A stretch of 64,000 bases of DNA from Desulfococcaceae bacterium (GCA_030145385.1 JAQYVU010000005.1:24840-88839); one strand, 5' to 3'. Counted from the first letter of the stretch, positions 52,837 to 62,803 are shown. Notes: generated by a model from the sequence alone, not told the origin. A program made the numbers and translations.

Positions 52837-54924
52837 TCATCTATGCTGGTTTGCGGTTGTCTTTTCCGTAATTTCCTTAAACCGCCGACCGCTAACCTTC
52901 AACAGGTAAATGTCCTTCACTGCCTCACCGGTTGGATCAAAAACAGTCGTTCCGGTGACGCCCTCAAAAGGTTCCATGGCCAATAACGCTCTTTTGATTT
53001 GCGCCCGGAAACGGATATCCGGGCGGCTCACCAGGTCAAACAATATCCAGGCCGTGTCATAGCTGACCGCCTCTATAAACCCCGGAGTGTTTCCATATGT
53101 ATATTTAAATCCGGCAACAAACCGATGCACATGCTCTGCCGGACTTTGTTCAAAAAAACCTTCAGGCAATATGGCGCCCTGGATATGATATTTCGCCATA
53201 TCGATTAATTTATCCGAATGCCATAGATTGGTTCCCAGCAGAAACACATCATTCACGTCATAATATACCAGCTGGGGAATGATCAATCCGGCTTTATTCG
53301 GCGAATCCGGGATAAATACCGCATCAAAATCAATAATCGGTTCCGGACCCTCTTCCTCCTCTATTTTCCGGGCTTCCGCCAGCCGGCTTATCATGATCGA
53401 TTCATTCAATTCATCATACCAGTTGCCGGTATCATAACCCGCTAAAATATCAGATACATCCGGCTCCATATTCTGAGCATCAGGATATTCACTTTCAATA
53501 TATACGGGCGGGGTCAGCAACGGCTCTTCAATCAGGTCTTCCGGTATATCATAATAAAGCCCCACCAGTTTTTTGATGGGGTCGGCAAAATGCGTATTTT
53601 TCGGATCATATGCCTCAACCCCAACGACTTTTCCGCCGGACGCGACAACCTCATCCCAGAATAAATTCATATATACATCCCCGTAACTTTCATCCGGGTA
53701 AAGTATGGCAAACTTTTTTGCCTCAAGTGTTTTCGCAGCATAGTCCACAAGCGACTTTATCTGCATCCCGGGGGTGAGAAAATTTCTAAAAACATAATCT
53801 CCGCTATCTGTTATGCCTGATTTCTGGGTCAGCGCGATCATCGGGACGCGCAGCTCCTGGGCCTGAACCGCTGCATATTCAGCGGTTGCAATCGGCCCGA
53901 TAATTGCGGAAACATTGCTGTCTGCAAGCTCATAAAACCCCTTTTGCGCGACCAGAGGATCAGATGCGGTGTCTTTGACGAGGATACGAATGGAGGACAC
54001 TCCCCGCTGGCGGGAAAAACGGGCAAGGGCAAACTCTATCCCTTCAAGGGCCTGATGACCGAACTTTTCATATTTACCGGTCATCGGCAGCAGGCACCCG
54101 ATAAAATGATGATCCGTTACTACGGAAGCGTCAAGATCAGCGATAAATTTTTCCGCCTGGTCAACATTCTCATGGTGCGGATAGTTTTCAAGAAAAGATG
54201 AAAAAGTCGTCACCGCGTCACCGAGATACCCTTCTTCCATATAAATAATTCCCAGCTGGTACATGAGATAGCCGCCGGGCGGACGGCCTTCCAACTTTGC
54301 CAGTTCATTTGATAAATCAGATGCCTCCATCAGGGAGACCGCTGCTTTCAGCCTTGAAATCACCTTGGTTTTCTCGTTAGCTTTTGCGGCTATAAATGCG
54401 CTCAAATAGGCGGAATAGGCGTCCAGCGGTGATTTGATGGCCAGATATGAATCACCGACAATAAGGTTGACACGTATCAGCTGTTCTCCGGCCAGCGGCT
54501 GGGCCAGGACCTTTCCGGCATATAAGGTTACCTGCTGATAGTCACCTGTTTTATAATACACAGCCAGCTTACCGACACCTGCTTCCCGGGCATAGGGACT
54601 TCCCGGATATATCAACTGCACACGATTGAATACAGTGATGGCTTTTTCATATTGTTCGAGATAAACACTGATCATCCCGACTTTTAATAAGGCAGCAGGC
54701 GCTTTCTCGTTATCCGGGAATTGAGACAGATATTCCTGATAACGAAAAAGCGCTTCATTATATGCTCGATCCTGATACTGCTGTTCTGCTGAATCAAACA
54801 GCCGCTTTTCAGGACTTATTTGCCAGAAAAACCGCGCGCCTCCATCTTTTTGGGCACACGATAAACAGAAAACCAATAAAATAACTATAAAAACATGTGT
54901 TATCCGATACATTCTACCATCCAC
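52837..54924 (-). CDS. LpoA/LppC-like lipoprotein with periplasmic binding-protein domain
   Basis: This 695-residue protein begins with a lipoprotein signal ending at FCLSC (Cys23), so it is probably membrane-anchored. Residues about 30-250 are TPR-like (AEQQYQDRAYNEALFRYQEY, with YPHHENVDQAEKFI later). Residues about 275-690 are a Peripla_BP_6 / penicillin-binding-protein-activator domain (IGCLLPMTGKYEKFGHQALE, GPIATAEYAAVQAQEL and FAILYPDESYGDVYMNLFW). This is the architecture of LpoA/LppC. It may regulate peptidoglycan synthesis. The start is GTG at 54924 or ATG at 54912; neither has a good site. Confidence 0.8.
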   Translation of the reverse strand: MDGRMYRITHVFIVILLVFCLSCAQKDGGARFFWQISPEKRLFDSAEQQYQDRAYNEALFRYQEYLSQFPDNEKAPAALLKVGMISVYLEQYEKAITVFNRVQLIYPGSPYAREAGVGKLAVYYKTGDYQQVTLYAGKVLAQPLAGEQLIRVNLIVGDSYLAIKSPLDAYSAYLSAFIAAKANEKTKVISRLKAAVSLMEASDLSNELAKLEGRPPGGYLMYQLGIIYMEEGYLGDAVTTFSSFLENYPHHENVDQAEKFIADLDASVVTDHHFIGCLLPMTGKYEKFGHQALEGIEFALARFSRQRGVSSIRILVKDTASDPLVAQKGFYELADSNVSAIIGPIATAEYAAVQAQELRVPMIALTQKSGITDSGDYVFRNFLTPGMQIKSLVDYAAKTLEAKKFAILYPDESYGDVYMNLFWDEVVASGGKVVGVEAYDPKNTHFADPIKKLVGLYYDIPEDLIEEPLLTPPVYIESEYPDAQNMEPDVSDILAGYDTGNWYDELNESIMISRLAEARKIEEEEGPEPIIDFDAVFIPDSPNKAGLIIPQLVYYDVNDVFLLGTNLWHSDKLIDMAKYHIQGAILPEGFFEQSPAEHVHRFVAGFKYTYGNTPGFIEAVSYDTAWILFDLVSRPDIRFRAQIKRALLAMEPFEGVTGTTVFDPTGEAVKDIYLLKVSGRRFKEITEKTTANQHR

Positions 54925-55201
54925 ATCCAGGCGGTTTCATATGAAACAAATTATAAATATTTTACCCATGACTATCGTCTTATAAATCATAAGCTAACAT
55001 CCAATCAAGTCCAACAACCAATGCACAAATTTTAATGTAATATAACATACCCTGATCAATTCTTCCCGTAAATCTGAATTCTACGAAACAAAATGATGCC
55101 CTGACCTGCAAATTGTTTATCCTTATCAGTGAAAGCTTTATATTAATCATGATTTATGATAAGAAAGTATTTCAATTTTGCACACGTAAGGGAAGGGGTC
55201 A

Positions 55202-57160
55202 ATGCCAAGATATTTGAAAGTTAATATTATATGGATTCTTTTTTTATTTTTTGCCGTTCCGGCATCGCCTGAACTATATCAATATAAAGACGAAAACGGG
55301 ATTACGCGTCTTACAGACAACGTTTATTCCGTTCCGGTCGAACACCGCTCAGAGCTTGAGCAGTTTTCCGAATTTGAAGGCCTTTCTGATGAATTGGCGA
55401 TTTTGCCGATTCAAAACCAACCGCTTGCCCAAACAAAAAACCCTACAAAAAATCAGACCAAAACAGACAAAGTTATCCATCCAAAAACGTTAAAATCGAT
55501 ATCAGCAAAAGCTGAGAAAAATATCATCAATCCTGCCATACCGCCGGATGCGAAAAAAAAGACCGCATCTAAATCAAAAAAAGAAACAGGATCTCCTTTT
55601 CAACCAATCATTTCAGAAAAAACCGTTCAAGCGCCGGCTGCTAAATTATCCAGCCGTAAAACCCATAAAAGCAAAAAAATCACCATTGATAAAAAAACAA
55701 CACCTTCACAAAAGACCGAAGAAGCGCTGTCGGCAAAAAATTTAAAAGAAAAGACGAAACCGGATAAACCAGTAAACAACACTCCGGAAATTAAAAAAGA
55801 AAGCAAACTTTTGGCTGAAAAAACCCCAAAAGTCCTGCCGGAAAAAAATGTAAAAAAGACAGTTAAACCGGAGGCAGGCAAAAAGCCTGTTCCGGAAACC
55901 AAAACAGTTGAAAAAAATCAGACTGAAAAAATTACCGCAAAAAAAACAGCTCCCATCCAGAAAAACAAAACAGAAACAAAAAAAGACGCTCAACCCAAAA
56001 ACATTGTTGCTGATCAAAAAACTGTCACTGCACCTAAAACTGCACAAGCTGAGCCCAACAAACATATAAAAAAGAGTGCCAAACCAGAGGCAGGCAAAAA
56101 GCCTGTTCCGGAAACCAAAACAGTTGAAAAAAATCAGACTGAAAAAATTACCGCAAAAAAAACGGCTCCCATACTAAAAAACAAAACAGAAACAAAAAAA
56201 GACGCTCAACCCAAAAACATTGTTGCTGATCAAAAAACTGTCACTGCACCCAAAACTGCACAAGCCGAGCCCAGAAAAAATATAAAAAAGAGTGCCAAAC
56301 CAGAGGCAGGCAAAAAGCCTGTTCCGGAAACCAAAACAGTTGAAAAAAATCAGACTGAAAAAATTACTGCAAAAAAAACGGCCCCCATACAAAAAAACAA
56401 AACAGAAACAAAAAATATTGTTGCTGATCAAAAAACAGTCACTGCACCTAAAACTGCACAAGCTGAGCCAGTGAGTGTGCCCCACGAAATCAAACCGGAG
56501 ATCCGGGAAAAACCGGCCTTGGAAATTCAAAAAGAAAAAAGCGAACAAACTAAGACAGTTGCGACAAAACAGACTGATCATAAACAGGAAAGTAAGGCCT
56601 CAACAAAAAATGTTGTTTCTATCAAAAAAACAGCCCCTGAAATCAATAAGGCCGGCACGGACCAACCTGATAACACCGTGGCAAAAAAAGACTCAAATTT
56701 TATAATTCCAGCACTTAAGGCGGACCAGAAAAAACCGGCTGAAACGGAAAAACAGGAATTCCACACCCGGCTAATTACGCCAGATGAACCGAACTCAATG
56801 AAGGTTTCCGGGCAGACCAAACATGTTGCAGAAACGGTTACCAAAAGCAAGGTAATTGAAAAAGGCAGCAATGAAGTTAATGAAAAAGATGAAAGCCTGG
56901 TTCTGGCAAAATTGGAATCCACCCGAAAAGTACTGTCTAACAAAAAAGAGGCATTGAACAAAAAATTTCTGAGCCTGATGAAAGAAAAACAGGAAATTGA
57001 AACCAGCGTGGATGAAGACGATGAAAAAAGCGTCCTCAAATATAATGAAAATGTCAAAAAATTAAATATTAAAATAAAGAAGTATAAAAAACAGAAAAAA
57101 ATCTTACAGGCGGAAATTGAAAAATATAATTATTCGATCAAGCAATCGGCGTTGAATTAA
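55202..57160 (+). CDS. DUF4124 protein with large Lys-rich tandem repeats and C-terminal coiled coil
   Basis: This 652-residue protein has a signal peptide, then a DUF4124 motif (ELYQYKDENGITRLTDNVYS, about residues 20-45). A long Lys/Thr/Pro-rich region (70-560) contains three tandem copies of a 72-residue unit (216 bp); the third copy lacks six residues. The last 85 residues (LVLAKLESTRKVLSNKKEAL onward) form a coiled coil closely matching the next gene's C-terminus. Composition and layout resemble periplasm-spanning linkers such as TolA. GAAGGGG precedes ATG. Function unknown. Confidence 0.8.
   Translation: MPRYLKVNIIWILFLFFAVPASPELYQYKDENGITRLTDNVYSVPVEHRSELEQFSEFEGLSDELAILPIQNQPLAQTKNPTKNQTKTDKVIHPKTLKSISAKAEKNIINPAIPPDAKKKTASKSKKETGSPFQPIISEKTVQAPAAKLSSRKTHKSKKITIDKKTTPSQKTEEALSAKNLKEKTKPDKPVNNTPEIKKESKLLAEKTPKVLPEKNVKKTVKPEAGKKPVPETKTVEKNQTEKITAKKTAPIQKNKTETKKDAQPKNIVADQKTVTAPKTAQAEPNKHIKKSAKPEAGKKPVPETKTVEKNQTEKITAKKTAPILKNKTETKKDAQPKNIVADQKTVTAPKTAQAEPRKNIKKSAKPEAGKKPVPETKTVEKNQTEKITAKKTAPIQKNKTETKNIVADQKTVTAPKTAQAEPVSVPHEIKPEIREKPALEIQKEKSEQTKTVATKQTDHKQESKASTKNVVSIKKTAPEINKAGTDQPDNTVAKKDSNFIIPALKADQKKPAETEKQEFHTRLITPDEPNSMKVSGQTKHVAETVTKSKVIEKGSNEVNEKDESLVLAKLESTRKVLSNKKEALNKKFLSLMKEKQEIETSVDEDDEKSVLKYNENVKKLNIKIKKYKKQKKILQAEIEKYNYSIKQSALN
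55853..56470 (+). repeat. Three tandem 216-bp repeats inside the DUF4124 gene
   Basis: The GAGGCAGGCAAAAAGCCTG anchor occurs at 55871, 56087 and 56303, exactly 216 bp apart. Copies span 55853-56068, 56069-56284 and 56285-56470; the third has an 18-bp in-frame deletion (residues KDAQPK). The near-identity of the copies shows recent duplication, and the number could vary between strains. Confidence 0.92.
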
Positions 57161-57188
57161 TTTTGCACCGTCAAGGGGGATGTGCCCA

Positions 57189-57845
57189 ATGCTAAGATAT
57201 TATAAAATCGCTATCGTTTGCTCACTGCTGTTAATCATTGCCATACCGGCATCTGCTGAATTCTACCAGTATGTTGACAGCAAAGGCATTACCCATTACA
57301 CGGATAATATTTCAACCATACCCAAGCAATACCGGACGCAGCTCGAACGACACCCTGAGATTATCACGATCCCGGAAGAAGATTCCTATTCAGAAACAGA
57401 TGCTTCTGGAGCAGATACACAGGATTTTTTCTTCGAGGCAGATGATCAGGCAGACGATGACACATCCCTTGCCGGGGATACAGACTTCATCACTGAAGAA
57501 AAATCATTTACCCAGGAATCCGAAGACTCTGCTGCCGGAGAAGACATAGACAAATCTGCCGAAAAGACCGCAAAACCATCTGAAACTGAAAAATTAGTGG
57601 CAGAAAGAAAAATATTGCTGGATCAAAAAGAAGCTTTGAATAAAAAATTTGATCAACTGATGACTGAAAAGCAGCAGCTTGAAAAAAGCAAAGGGAGCAT
57701 GCAAGATGAACAAAGCGTGGCGCGTTACAATAAACGCGTTCAGGAAATGAACAAAAAAATCAAGCAGTACAAAAAAGAAGAAAAGCGTTTCAAATCAAAA
57801 ATTGAGAGATACAATGAATTAATAAAACCCCTGATAACCGAATAA
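57189..57845 (+). CDS. DUF4124 protein with C-terminal coiled coil, short paralogue
   Basis: This 218-residue protein is the short paralogue of the upstream gene. It has a signal peptide ending near ASAEF, the DUF4124 motif EFYQYVDSKGITHYTDNIST, an acidic linker (about 60-135) and a coiled coil (LVAERKILLDQKEALNKKFD to the end) matching the upstream protein's C-terminus. The ATG at 57189 aligns with the paralogue's MPRYLKV start and has AAGGGGG nine bases before it; the ATG at 57180 is too close to that site. The linker is acidic where the neighbour's is strongly basic, which may matter for pairing. Confidence 0.75.
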   Translation: MLRYYKIAIVCSLLLIIAIPASAEFYQYVDSKGITHYTDNISTIPKQYRTQLERHPEIITIPEEDSYSETDASGADTQDFFFEADDQADDDTSLAGDTDFITEEKSFTQESEDSAAGEDIDKSAEKTAKPSETEKLVAERKILLDQKEALNKKFDQLMTEKQQLEKSKGSMQDEQSVARYNKRVQEMNKKIKQYKKEEKRFKSKIERYNELIKPLITE

Positions 57846-57877
57846 ACCCGCGTAAATGCATCCCTCTAAATTTCGGA

Positions 57878-59716
57878 TTACGGCTCGATAACCAGCCGCA
57901 TTCGACGGACCGCAGTATCAAGACCGTCACATGTGCAAAGACGATGGACTTCCTTCTTTTTTTCCAACCCGTTATCCCTGAATGAAACAATAATTTCCTG
58001 AATATTGTATTTTTTGACAATCAACTTGAGGTGTTTGTCACAGCCTAAAACAGGATAACCATTTATTTTTTTACCCTTTTTCCTTGGATCATCATCAATA
58101 AAACCAACCATTAAAAGCCCTAAGTCTTCATTGGTTTCTATTTCCCGGACCACCATTTGGCCGCCGATGCCGGCACCATAGATTAATGTTGGTTTGCCTT
58201 TATGATTTCCCCGGCTGACCCATTCATCCAGCAGCCTGAAGAAAAATCGCGAGAATGATATAAAAATAAGCATCACTCCCCAGTAAATAATGAAAACCGC
58301 CCGGGAAAAACTTTGAAAACGGTACAGGAACAGCAACGTGAGCATCGCCATGACCGTACCGGCGGTAACCCCTTTGACATAAACGGCAATATCTCCTAAA
58401 CGGGATCCCCACCACAGCCGCTGATACACTCCGGAACTATATAGACTAAATATCTGGCAGGCAAACAGGATGGGCAGGGATTTAAAAAAGAAATCAAAAT
58501 TCGGACCAATCACACCGCCGAAACGTAACAGATAGGATGTATAATAAGCAACGGTTATTAAAATCAAATCCATCAATATAGAAAAAAGTGTCTGCCCGTA
58601 ACCGGCTTCCACCCATACCGGGAGTATGGTTCCCGCCTTTTTTTCCATTGAACCGGGCGTCCGGGAATACACCTCAACATTTGCCAGATATGTCCAGAAC
58701 AGCAACACCAGAATCAAATAAAGGGTAATAATCACCGCACTGATCCCGGTATCCAGCGGATAAATACCCAGCGCAAGCACGCCGGAAATAACGGCAAAAA
58801 GGTATAAAACAATAACGGCTTTTCTTTCAGAAAAACCAATGGCGACCATCCGGTGGGACGAGTGATCCCGTCCCCCCTGAAAAATTGACCGGGAAAACAG
58901 CTTGCGCATGAAGCTGACAAAGGCCGTATCTAAAATCGGTATAAACATGATCAGGCAAGGTATGGCAATAACGGAAAGCTGGTTAAAAAGGGGAACGGCC
59001 TGTTCATTTGACGGATTTTCAATTACGGTTAAAGACGCCAGCAAAAAACCGATAAACAGGCTGCCGGCATCTCCCATGAAAATGGAGGCCGGGTTGAAAT
59101 TGTAAAATAAAAATCCCAGCAAGCTGCCGATATAGGCGGCCAGTATCAGCTGAACCGGAGCCGCCAAAACATGAGCCCCCGGCATAAGCGCCAGCCATAG
59201 AAAGAGAAAAAATCCTGAAATACAGGCAACACCGGCCGACAGGCCATCCATATTATCCAAAAGATTAAAAGCATTGGTGATGCCGACGATCCAGAATATA
59301 CTGATTAACAAATTGGCGGTTTTTGACTCAAACCAGTTGAACTGGAACCCGAAAATTACCAGAACGGATGCCACCACCACCTGGCCGATCAGTTTATACT
59401 GCGGATTAATTTCAGAAATGTCATCCACCAACCCCAGAAGGAATATAGCTGCTCCGCCCAGAGCTACGGGCAAAAGGGGCTGGATATAATTTTGAAACTG
59501 AAAAAATACGGCAGATGAAATCAGCCATGCCGCCATCATGCTGACATAAATACTGACTCCGCCAAACAAGCCGGTGGTTTTTTGGTGCCAGCGGTCCACT
59601 CGCGGCGTGGCCACATAATTATACTTAACGGCGACGTTTCTTACAAGGGGAGTCAGGAGAACAGAACCCCCAAAAGCAATTAAAAAAGCAATGCTATAGG
59701 CCAAAAGCGGGTTCAT
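57878..59716 (-). CDS. WecA/MraY-type sugar-phosphate transferase fused to a CapD-like N-terminal half
   Basis: This 612-residue protein has two parts. Residues 1-340 are a polyprenyl-phosphate GlcNAc-1-phosphate transferase-like unit: VDRWHQKTTGLFGGVSIYVS, metal Asp pair in LVDDISE (98-99), NAFNLLDNMDGLSAG, GDAGSLFIGF and RDHSSHRM. Residues about 370-612 resemble the front half of CapD/WbpM-type epimerase-dehydratases: four membrane helices then a CoA-binding-type Rossmann domain (TLIYGAGIGGQMVVREIE, IQEIIVSF). The C-terminal epimerase domain of CapD is missing. The protein likely starts a lipid-linked surface polysaccharide. Confidence 0.82.
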   Translation of the reverse strand: MNPLLAYSIAFLIAFGGSVLLTPLVRNVAVKYNYVATPRVDRWHQKTTGLFGGVSIYVSMMAAWLISSAVFFQFQNYIQPLLPVALGGAAIFLLGLVDDISEINPQYKLIGQVVVASVLVIFGFQFNWFESKTANLLISIFWIVGITNAFNLLDNMDGLSAGVACISGFFLFLWLALMPGAHVLAAPVQLILAAYIGSLLGFLFYNFNPASIFMGDAGSLFIGFLLASLTVIENPSNEQAVPLFNQLSVIAIPCLIMFIPILDTAFVSFMRKLFSRSIFQGGRDHSSHRMVAIGFSERKAVIVLYLFAVISGVLALGIYPLDTGISAVIITLYLILVLLFWTYLANVEVYSRTPGSMEKKAGTILPVWVEAGYGQTLFSILMDLILITVAYYTSYLLRFGGVIGPNFDFFFKSLPILFACQIFSLYSSGVYQRLWWGSRLGDIAVYVKGVTAGTVMAMLTLLFLYRFQSFSRAVFIIYWGVMLIFISFSRFFFRLLDEWVSRGNHKGKPTLIYGAGIGGQMVVREIETNEDLGLLMVGFIDDDPRKKGKKINGYPVLGCDKHLKLIVKKYNIQEIIVSFRDNGLEKKKEVHRLCTCDGLDTAVRRMRLVIEP

Positions 59717-59718
59717 GA

Positions 59719-60687
59719 TTACAGATAATAATCTATGACACTTTGAACAATCGATTGCAGGTCATTGCAGGGCTCATAACCGATCAGATCCCTTAACTTG
59801 TTGATATCCGGTGATCGTCTCTGCATATCTTCGAAACCCGGCCCGTAAGCTCTGTCGTATGTTATATTCTCAATTTCAGAAGAGCTTGCCGTCATTTTCT
59901 TCACCATCAATGCAAGCTCTTTAATGGAGATCTCTTCTTTATTCCCCACATTGATCACCTGCCCAACCGCTGCGGGTTCTTCCATTAGTTTGGTCAGTGC
60001 TTCCACCACATCGGCAATATGCGTAAAACTCCTGGACTGGGATCCGTCGCCATAAATAATAATCGGTTTACCGATCAGGGCTTTTTGCACAAAATTCGGC
60101 AGCACCATTCCGTATTGGCCGGTCTGTCTAGGCCCCACGGTATTAAACAATCTTGCGATTATCACCGGCAGTCTTTTTTCTTCATAATAGGCCAAAGCCA
60201 GAAATTCATCAAACGCCTTGGAACAGGCATATGCCCATCGCCTTTTGGTCGTCGCCCCCATCAGACGGTCGGTATCTTCCCTCAGCGGCGGCGGATTATC
60301 GCCGTTCATGATTTTCCCGTAAACCTCACTGGTGGAAGCAATCAGCACTTTTTTTTTATACTTATTGGCTATTGAAAGAACCATCTCGGTGCCTTTGACG
60401 TTGGTTTCAAGGGTTTCAACCGGACGATTCATAATCAGTTTAACCCCGACAGCAGCTGCCAGATGATAAACCTGATCACATTTTAAAACCATTTCATCCA
60501 TCAGGGTTTCATTTAAAATCGTATCGACAACCAGTTTGAACCGGCTGTTATTCTGGTGCTGTTTGATATTTTTGATGCTGCCGGTGCTCAGATCATCTAT
60601 TGCAAACACTTCATGGCCATCGCCAATGAGCCTGTCAGCAAGATGAGAACCGATAAAGCCGGCGCCGCCAGTAATTAATATTTTCAT
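59719..60687 (-). CDS. NAD-dependent sugar-nucleotide epimerase/decarboxylase (extended SDR)
   Basis: This protein of 322 residues starts at the ATG at 60687 (MKILITGGAGFIGSHLADRL), with AAGG eight bases upstream; an earlier start at 60714 adds nine unrelated residues. Catalytic residues are Ser in STSEVYGK and the YACSK pair (YxxxK). The RLFNTVGPRQTGQYGMVLPN and VINVGNKEEISIKEL segments match the UDP-glucuronate decarboxylase/GalE-like branch. It supplies a UDP-sugar for the polysaccharide locus. It ends two bases before the WecA-like gene starts. Confidence 0.88.
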   Translation of the reverse strand: MKILITGGAGFIGSHLADRLIGDGHEVFAIDDLSTGSIKNIKQHQNNSRFKLVVDTILNETLMDEMVLKCDQVYHLAAAVGVKLIMNRPVETLETNVKGTEMVLSIANKYKKKVLIASTSEVYGKIMNGDNPPPLREDTDRLMGATTKRRWAYACSKAFDEFLALAYYEEKRLPVIIARLFNTVGPRQTGQYGMVLPNFVQKALIGKPIIIYGDGSQSRSFTHIADVVEALTKLMEEPAAVGQVINVGNKEEISIKELALMVKKMTASSSEIENITYDRAYGPGFEDMQRRSPDINKLRDLIGYEPCNDLQSIVQSVIDYYL

Positions 60688-60759
60688 AAACACAACCTTA
60701 CGACTCTTTTTCAATTTTTTCCAGCAACCTGCTTAAGTGTGCTGGCAGGTGCACAATTT

Positions 60760-61638
60760 CTATTTCCGTTTGTAACGACGGCGAATGCCATGAAGCGCCA
60801 GCAAAAAGCAAGCCCTTGCCCCCAACCCGATCATAACAAGCGCCCGCATGATGCCAAAAGGATCCTGGTAATACTTTTTAAATAAATAATAAGCGCTTTT
60901 ATGGAATTCAACGACCGATTGGATTAAATTACGATCACTGCTTTTTCCCGAGAAATGAATAATTGATGCATCAGGATAATAAACGACCTTCCAAGCCTTT
61001 TGGATCATTCTTCTGCACCAGTCGGCATCCTCCCAGTACATAAAAAAATTTTCATCCATCAAACCGACATCCTCAATCGCTTGTCGCCTCACCATCATAC
61101 AGGCACCAGATACCCAGTCAACTTTTATCGGTACATTCCCGCTTAACTCTCTATTTAAAATATTTTTTCTGGTCAATCTATTATTTGGAAAAAACCTTGT
61201 CATGATGGATTTTCGACCGAACAATGCCGTCATCGGCGTCGGAAATGATCTTGCTGATCCCTGGACCTTACCATTGCTTTCAAAAATTTTAGGACCTGCG
61301 ATACCAACATCCGGATTTTCAATCATGAAATTTAGTATTGAGTTAAAAAAACCTTTATTTATAAAAGTATCAGGATTCAAAATTAATACTTCAGCAGCTA
61401 CCGTTTTAGAGATTAAATAATTAACCGCCTTGGCAAAACCAATATTTTTCCTGTTTTTTGATAAATTTACATGTGGAAACGCTTTATGTAAAATATCAAT
61501 GTTATCATTGGACGCATTATCGAAAACATAAACGGTTGCGGAAATATTATTGTCCAATGCATCATATATTGAAGAAAGACATTTCAATAAATAATTTGTA
61601 CTATTATAATTAACAATTATGATATCAATAAAATGCAA
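60760..61638 (-). CDS. GT2 glycosyltransferase, rhamnosyltransferase (WbbL)-like
   Basis: This 292-residue GT-A enzyme begins MHFIDIIIVNYNSTNYLLKC. It has VYVFDNASNDN, a DxD-like LILNPDTF, VSGACMMVRRQAIEDVGLMD and FFMYWEDADWCRRMIQKAW, the full order of WbbL-type transferases. It should add a rhamnose or similar residue to a lipid-linked acceptor at the cytoplasmic face. AAGGACG precedes ATG. It lies between the GT4 gene and the epimerase gene, with gaps of 34 and 72 bases. Confidence 0.88.
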   Translation of the reverse strand: MHFIDIIIVNYNSTNYLLKCLSSIYDALDNNISATVYVFDNASNDNIDILHKAFPHVNLSKNRKNIGFAKAVNYLISKTVAAEVLILNPDTFINKGFFNSILNFMIENPDVGIAGPKIFESNGKVQGSARSFPTPMTALFGRKSIMTRFFPNNRLTRKNILNRELSGNVPIKVDWVSGACMMVRRQAIEDVGLMDENFFMYWEDADWCRRMIQKAWKVVYYPDASIIHFSGKSSDRNLIQSVVEFHKSAYYLFKKYYQDPFGIMRALVMIGLGARACFLLALHGIRRRYKRK

Positions 61639-61672
61639 ATTCGTCCTTTTTCTACTTCAACATAATCAAATG

Positions 61673-62803
61673 TCATGACACTAAAGAAAAAACTTCATCT
61701 ATCCATTGGTCAGTCGTGGAAAAATTTTTAAATCTCAAATGGCTTTGCCGGGAAAAATTTTCTTGGATGGATTGATCTTCAAACAAAGCCATAATTTTAT
61801 CAAACGCATCATCTATTTTATTCACTTCATAATAAATGCCTGCCCCTTTGCATACATCTTTTGCATAATTCAGATCCGGAACAATAATTGGAAGGCCGAA
61901 CGCCATGGCCTCGACTAAAGGATTTCCAAAAGTTTCACTGGTTGACGGGAAAAAAAAACATTTTGCCGCCCCATAATACAAAGACAGTTCATCATTCGGG
62001 ATTTCACCAAGATTATGGATAATATCATCCAGGTTGGATTTGGATATTTTTTTTAAAAAATTCCTGGCTTTTATATTAGATTGACTTTTATCAACCGTAA
62101 TATAGAATTTTATTTTTTTCCCCCTTAATTGAGTCTTGTATTTTTCAACCAGTTGCAGCAAAAATATATGTTGTTTATGAGGATAGTAGCGGCTTACATA
62201 AAGTACATAATTATCCTTTTGGTATTTTTTGGGGCTGATATCAGACTCTGACAGATCGATCAGGTTACTCACCGGGTTTGGCATAACTACGATTTTAGAT
62301 GCGATTTTACCATATTTCCTTATCAGGGCATCTTTCATAAAATTGCTTTGTACAACAATTATATCAGTTGTTTTAAGGGTCAGCATAAAAACCACCCTGC
62401 GCAAGCTTTCTAGTACATAAGCTTTAGGATTATCATATACCGTTGGGCAGTCGTCGACTAAAAACAGATGCCGCATAAAAACAATTTTTTTCCCCCGCAC
62501 TATCATTGGAGAATAATTTGCAAGCACAATAACCGCTGAAGCATTTAAAATAAATGATGCGGTCGGCAATAAAAAAAGATCATATAAAACACGGAAAATA
62601 TAATTCAAATACCCCTGGAATACAGGCAACCTGATTATCTTAAGATCTTTGTTACTTTCCACATCTTTAAATAAAAAAATATTCGGTATAATAAAATATT
62701 TTTTGTATAAAATTCTTTTTTGTGAAAGTGCCTTTAAAATAAATTTAGTTACGTTCGATGGTCCGGCACCCGTTGTATTGTAAGAATTAAATATAATTCG
62801 CAT
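61673..62803 (-). CDS. GT4-family glycosyltransferase
   Basis: This 376-residue GT-B protein has an N-terminal MRIIFNSYNTTGAGPSNVTKF acceptor loop. The GT4 donor segment is YYGAAKCFFFPSTSETFGNP followed by LVEAMAFGLPIIVPDLNYA. NYVLYVSRYYPHKQHIFLL is typical of the second Rossmann domain. It is the first gene of the minus-strand polysaccharide operon. The coding sequence is more AT-rich than the genes further right in the operon, which is common for O-antigen genes and suggests transfer. Confidence 0.85.
   Translation of the reverse strand: MRIIFNSYNTTGAGPSNVTKFILKALSQKRILYKKYFIIPNIFLFKDVESNKDLKIIRLPVFQGYLNYIFRVLYDLFLLPTASFILNASAVIVLANYSPMIVRGKKIVFMRHLFLVDDCPTVYDNPKAYVLESLRRVVFMLTLKTTDIIVVQSNFMKDALIRKYGKIASKIVVMPNPVSNLIDLSESDISPKKYQKDNYVLYVSRYYPHKQHIFLLQLVEKYKTQLRGKKIKFYITVDKSQSNIKARNFLKKISKSNLDDIIHNLGEIPNDELSLYYGAAKCFFFPSTSETFGNPLVEAMAFGLPIIVPDLNYAKDVCKGAGIYYEVNKIDDAFDKIMALFEDQSIQENFSRQSHLRFKNFSTTDQWIDEVFSLVS

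Noticed and set aside
55853..56470. CRISPR-like array
   Set aside because: Only three 216-bp units in frame inside a protein gene; no short repeats with unique spacers.
55627..56581. Long Phe- and Cys-rich frames on the minus strand
   Set aside because: They are antisense to the Lys-rich repeats; their length reflects the repeat periodicity, not selection.
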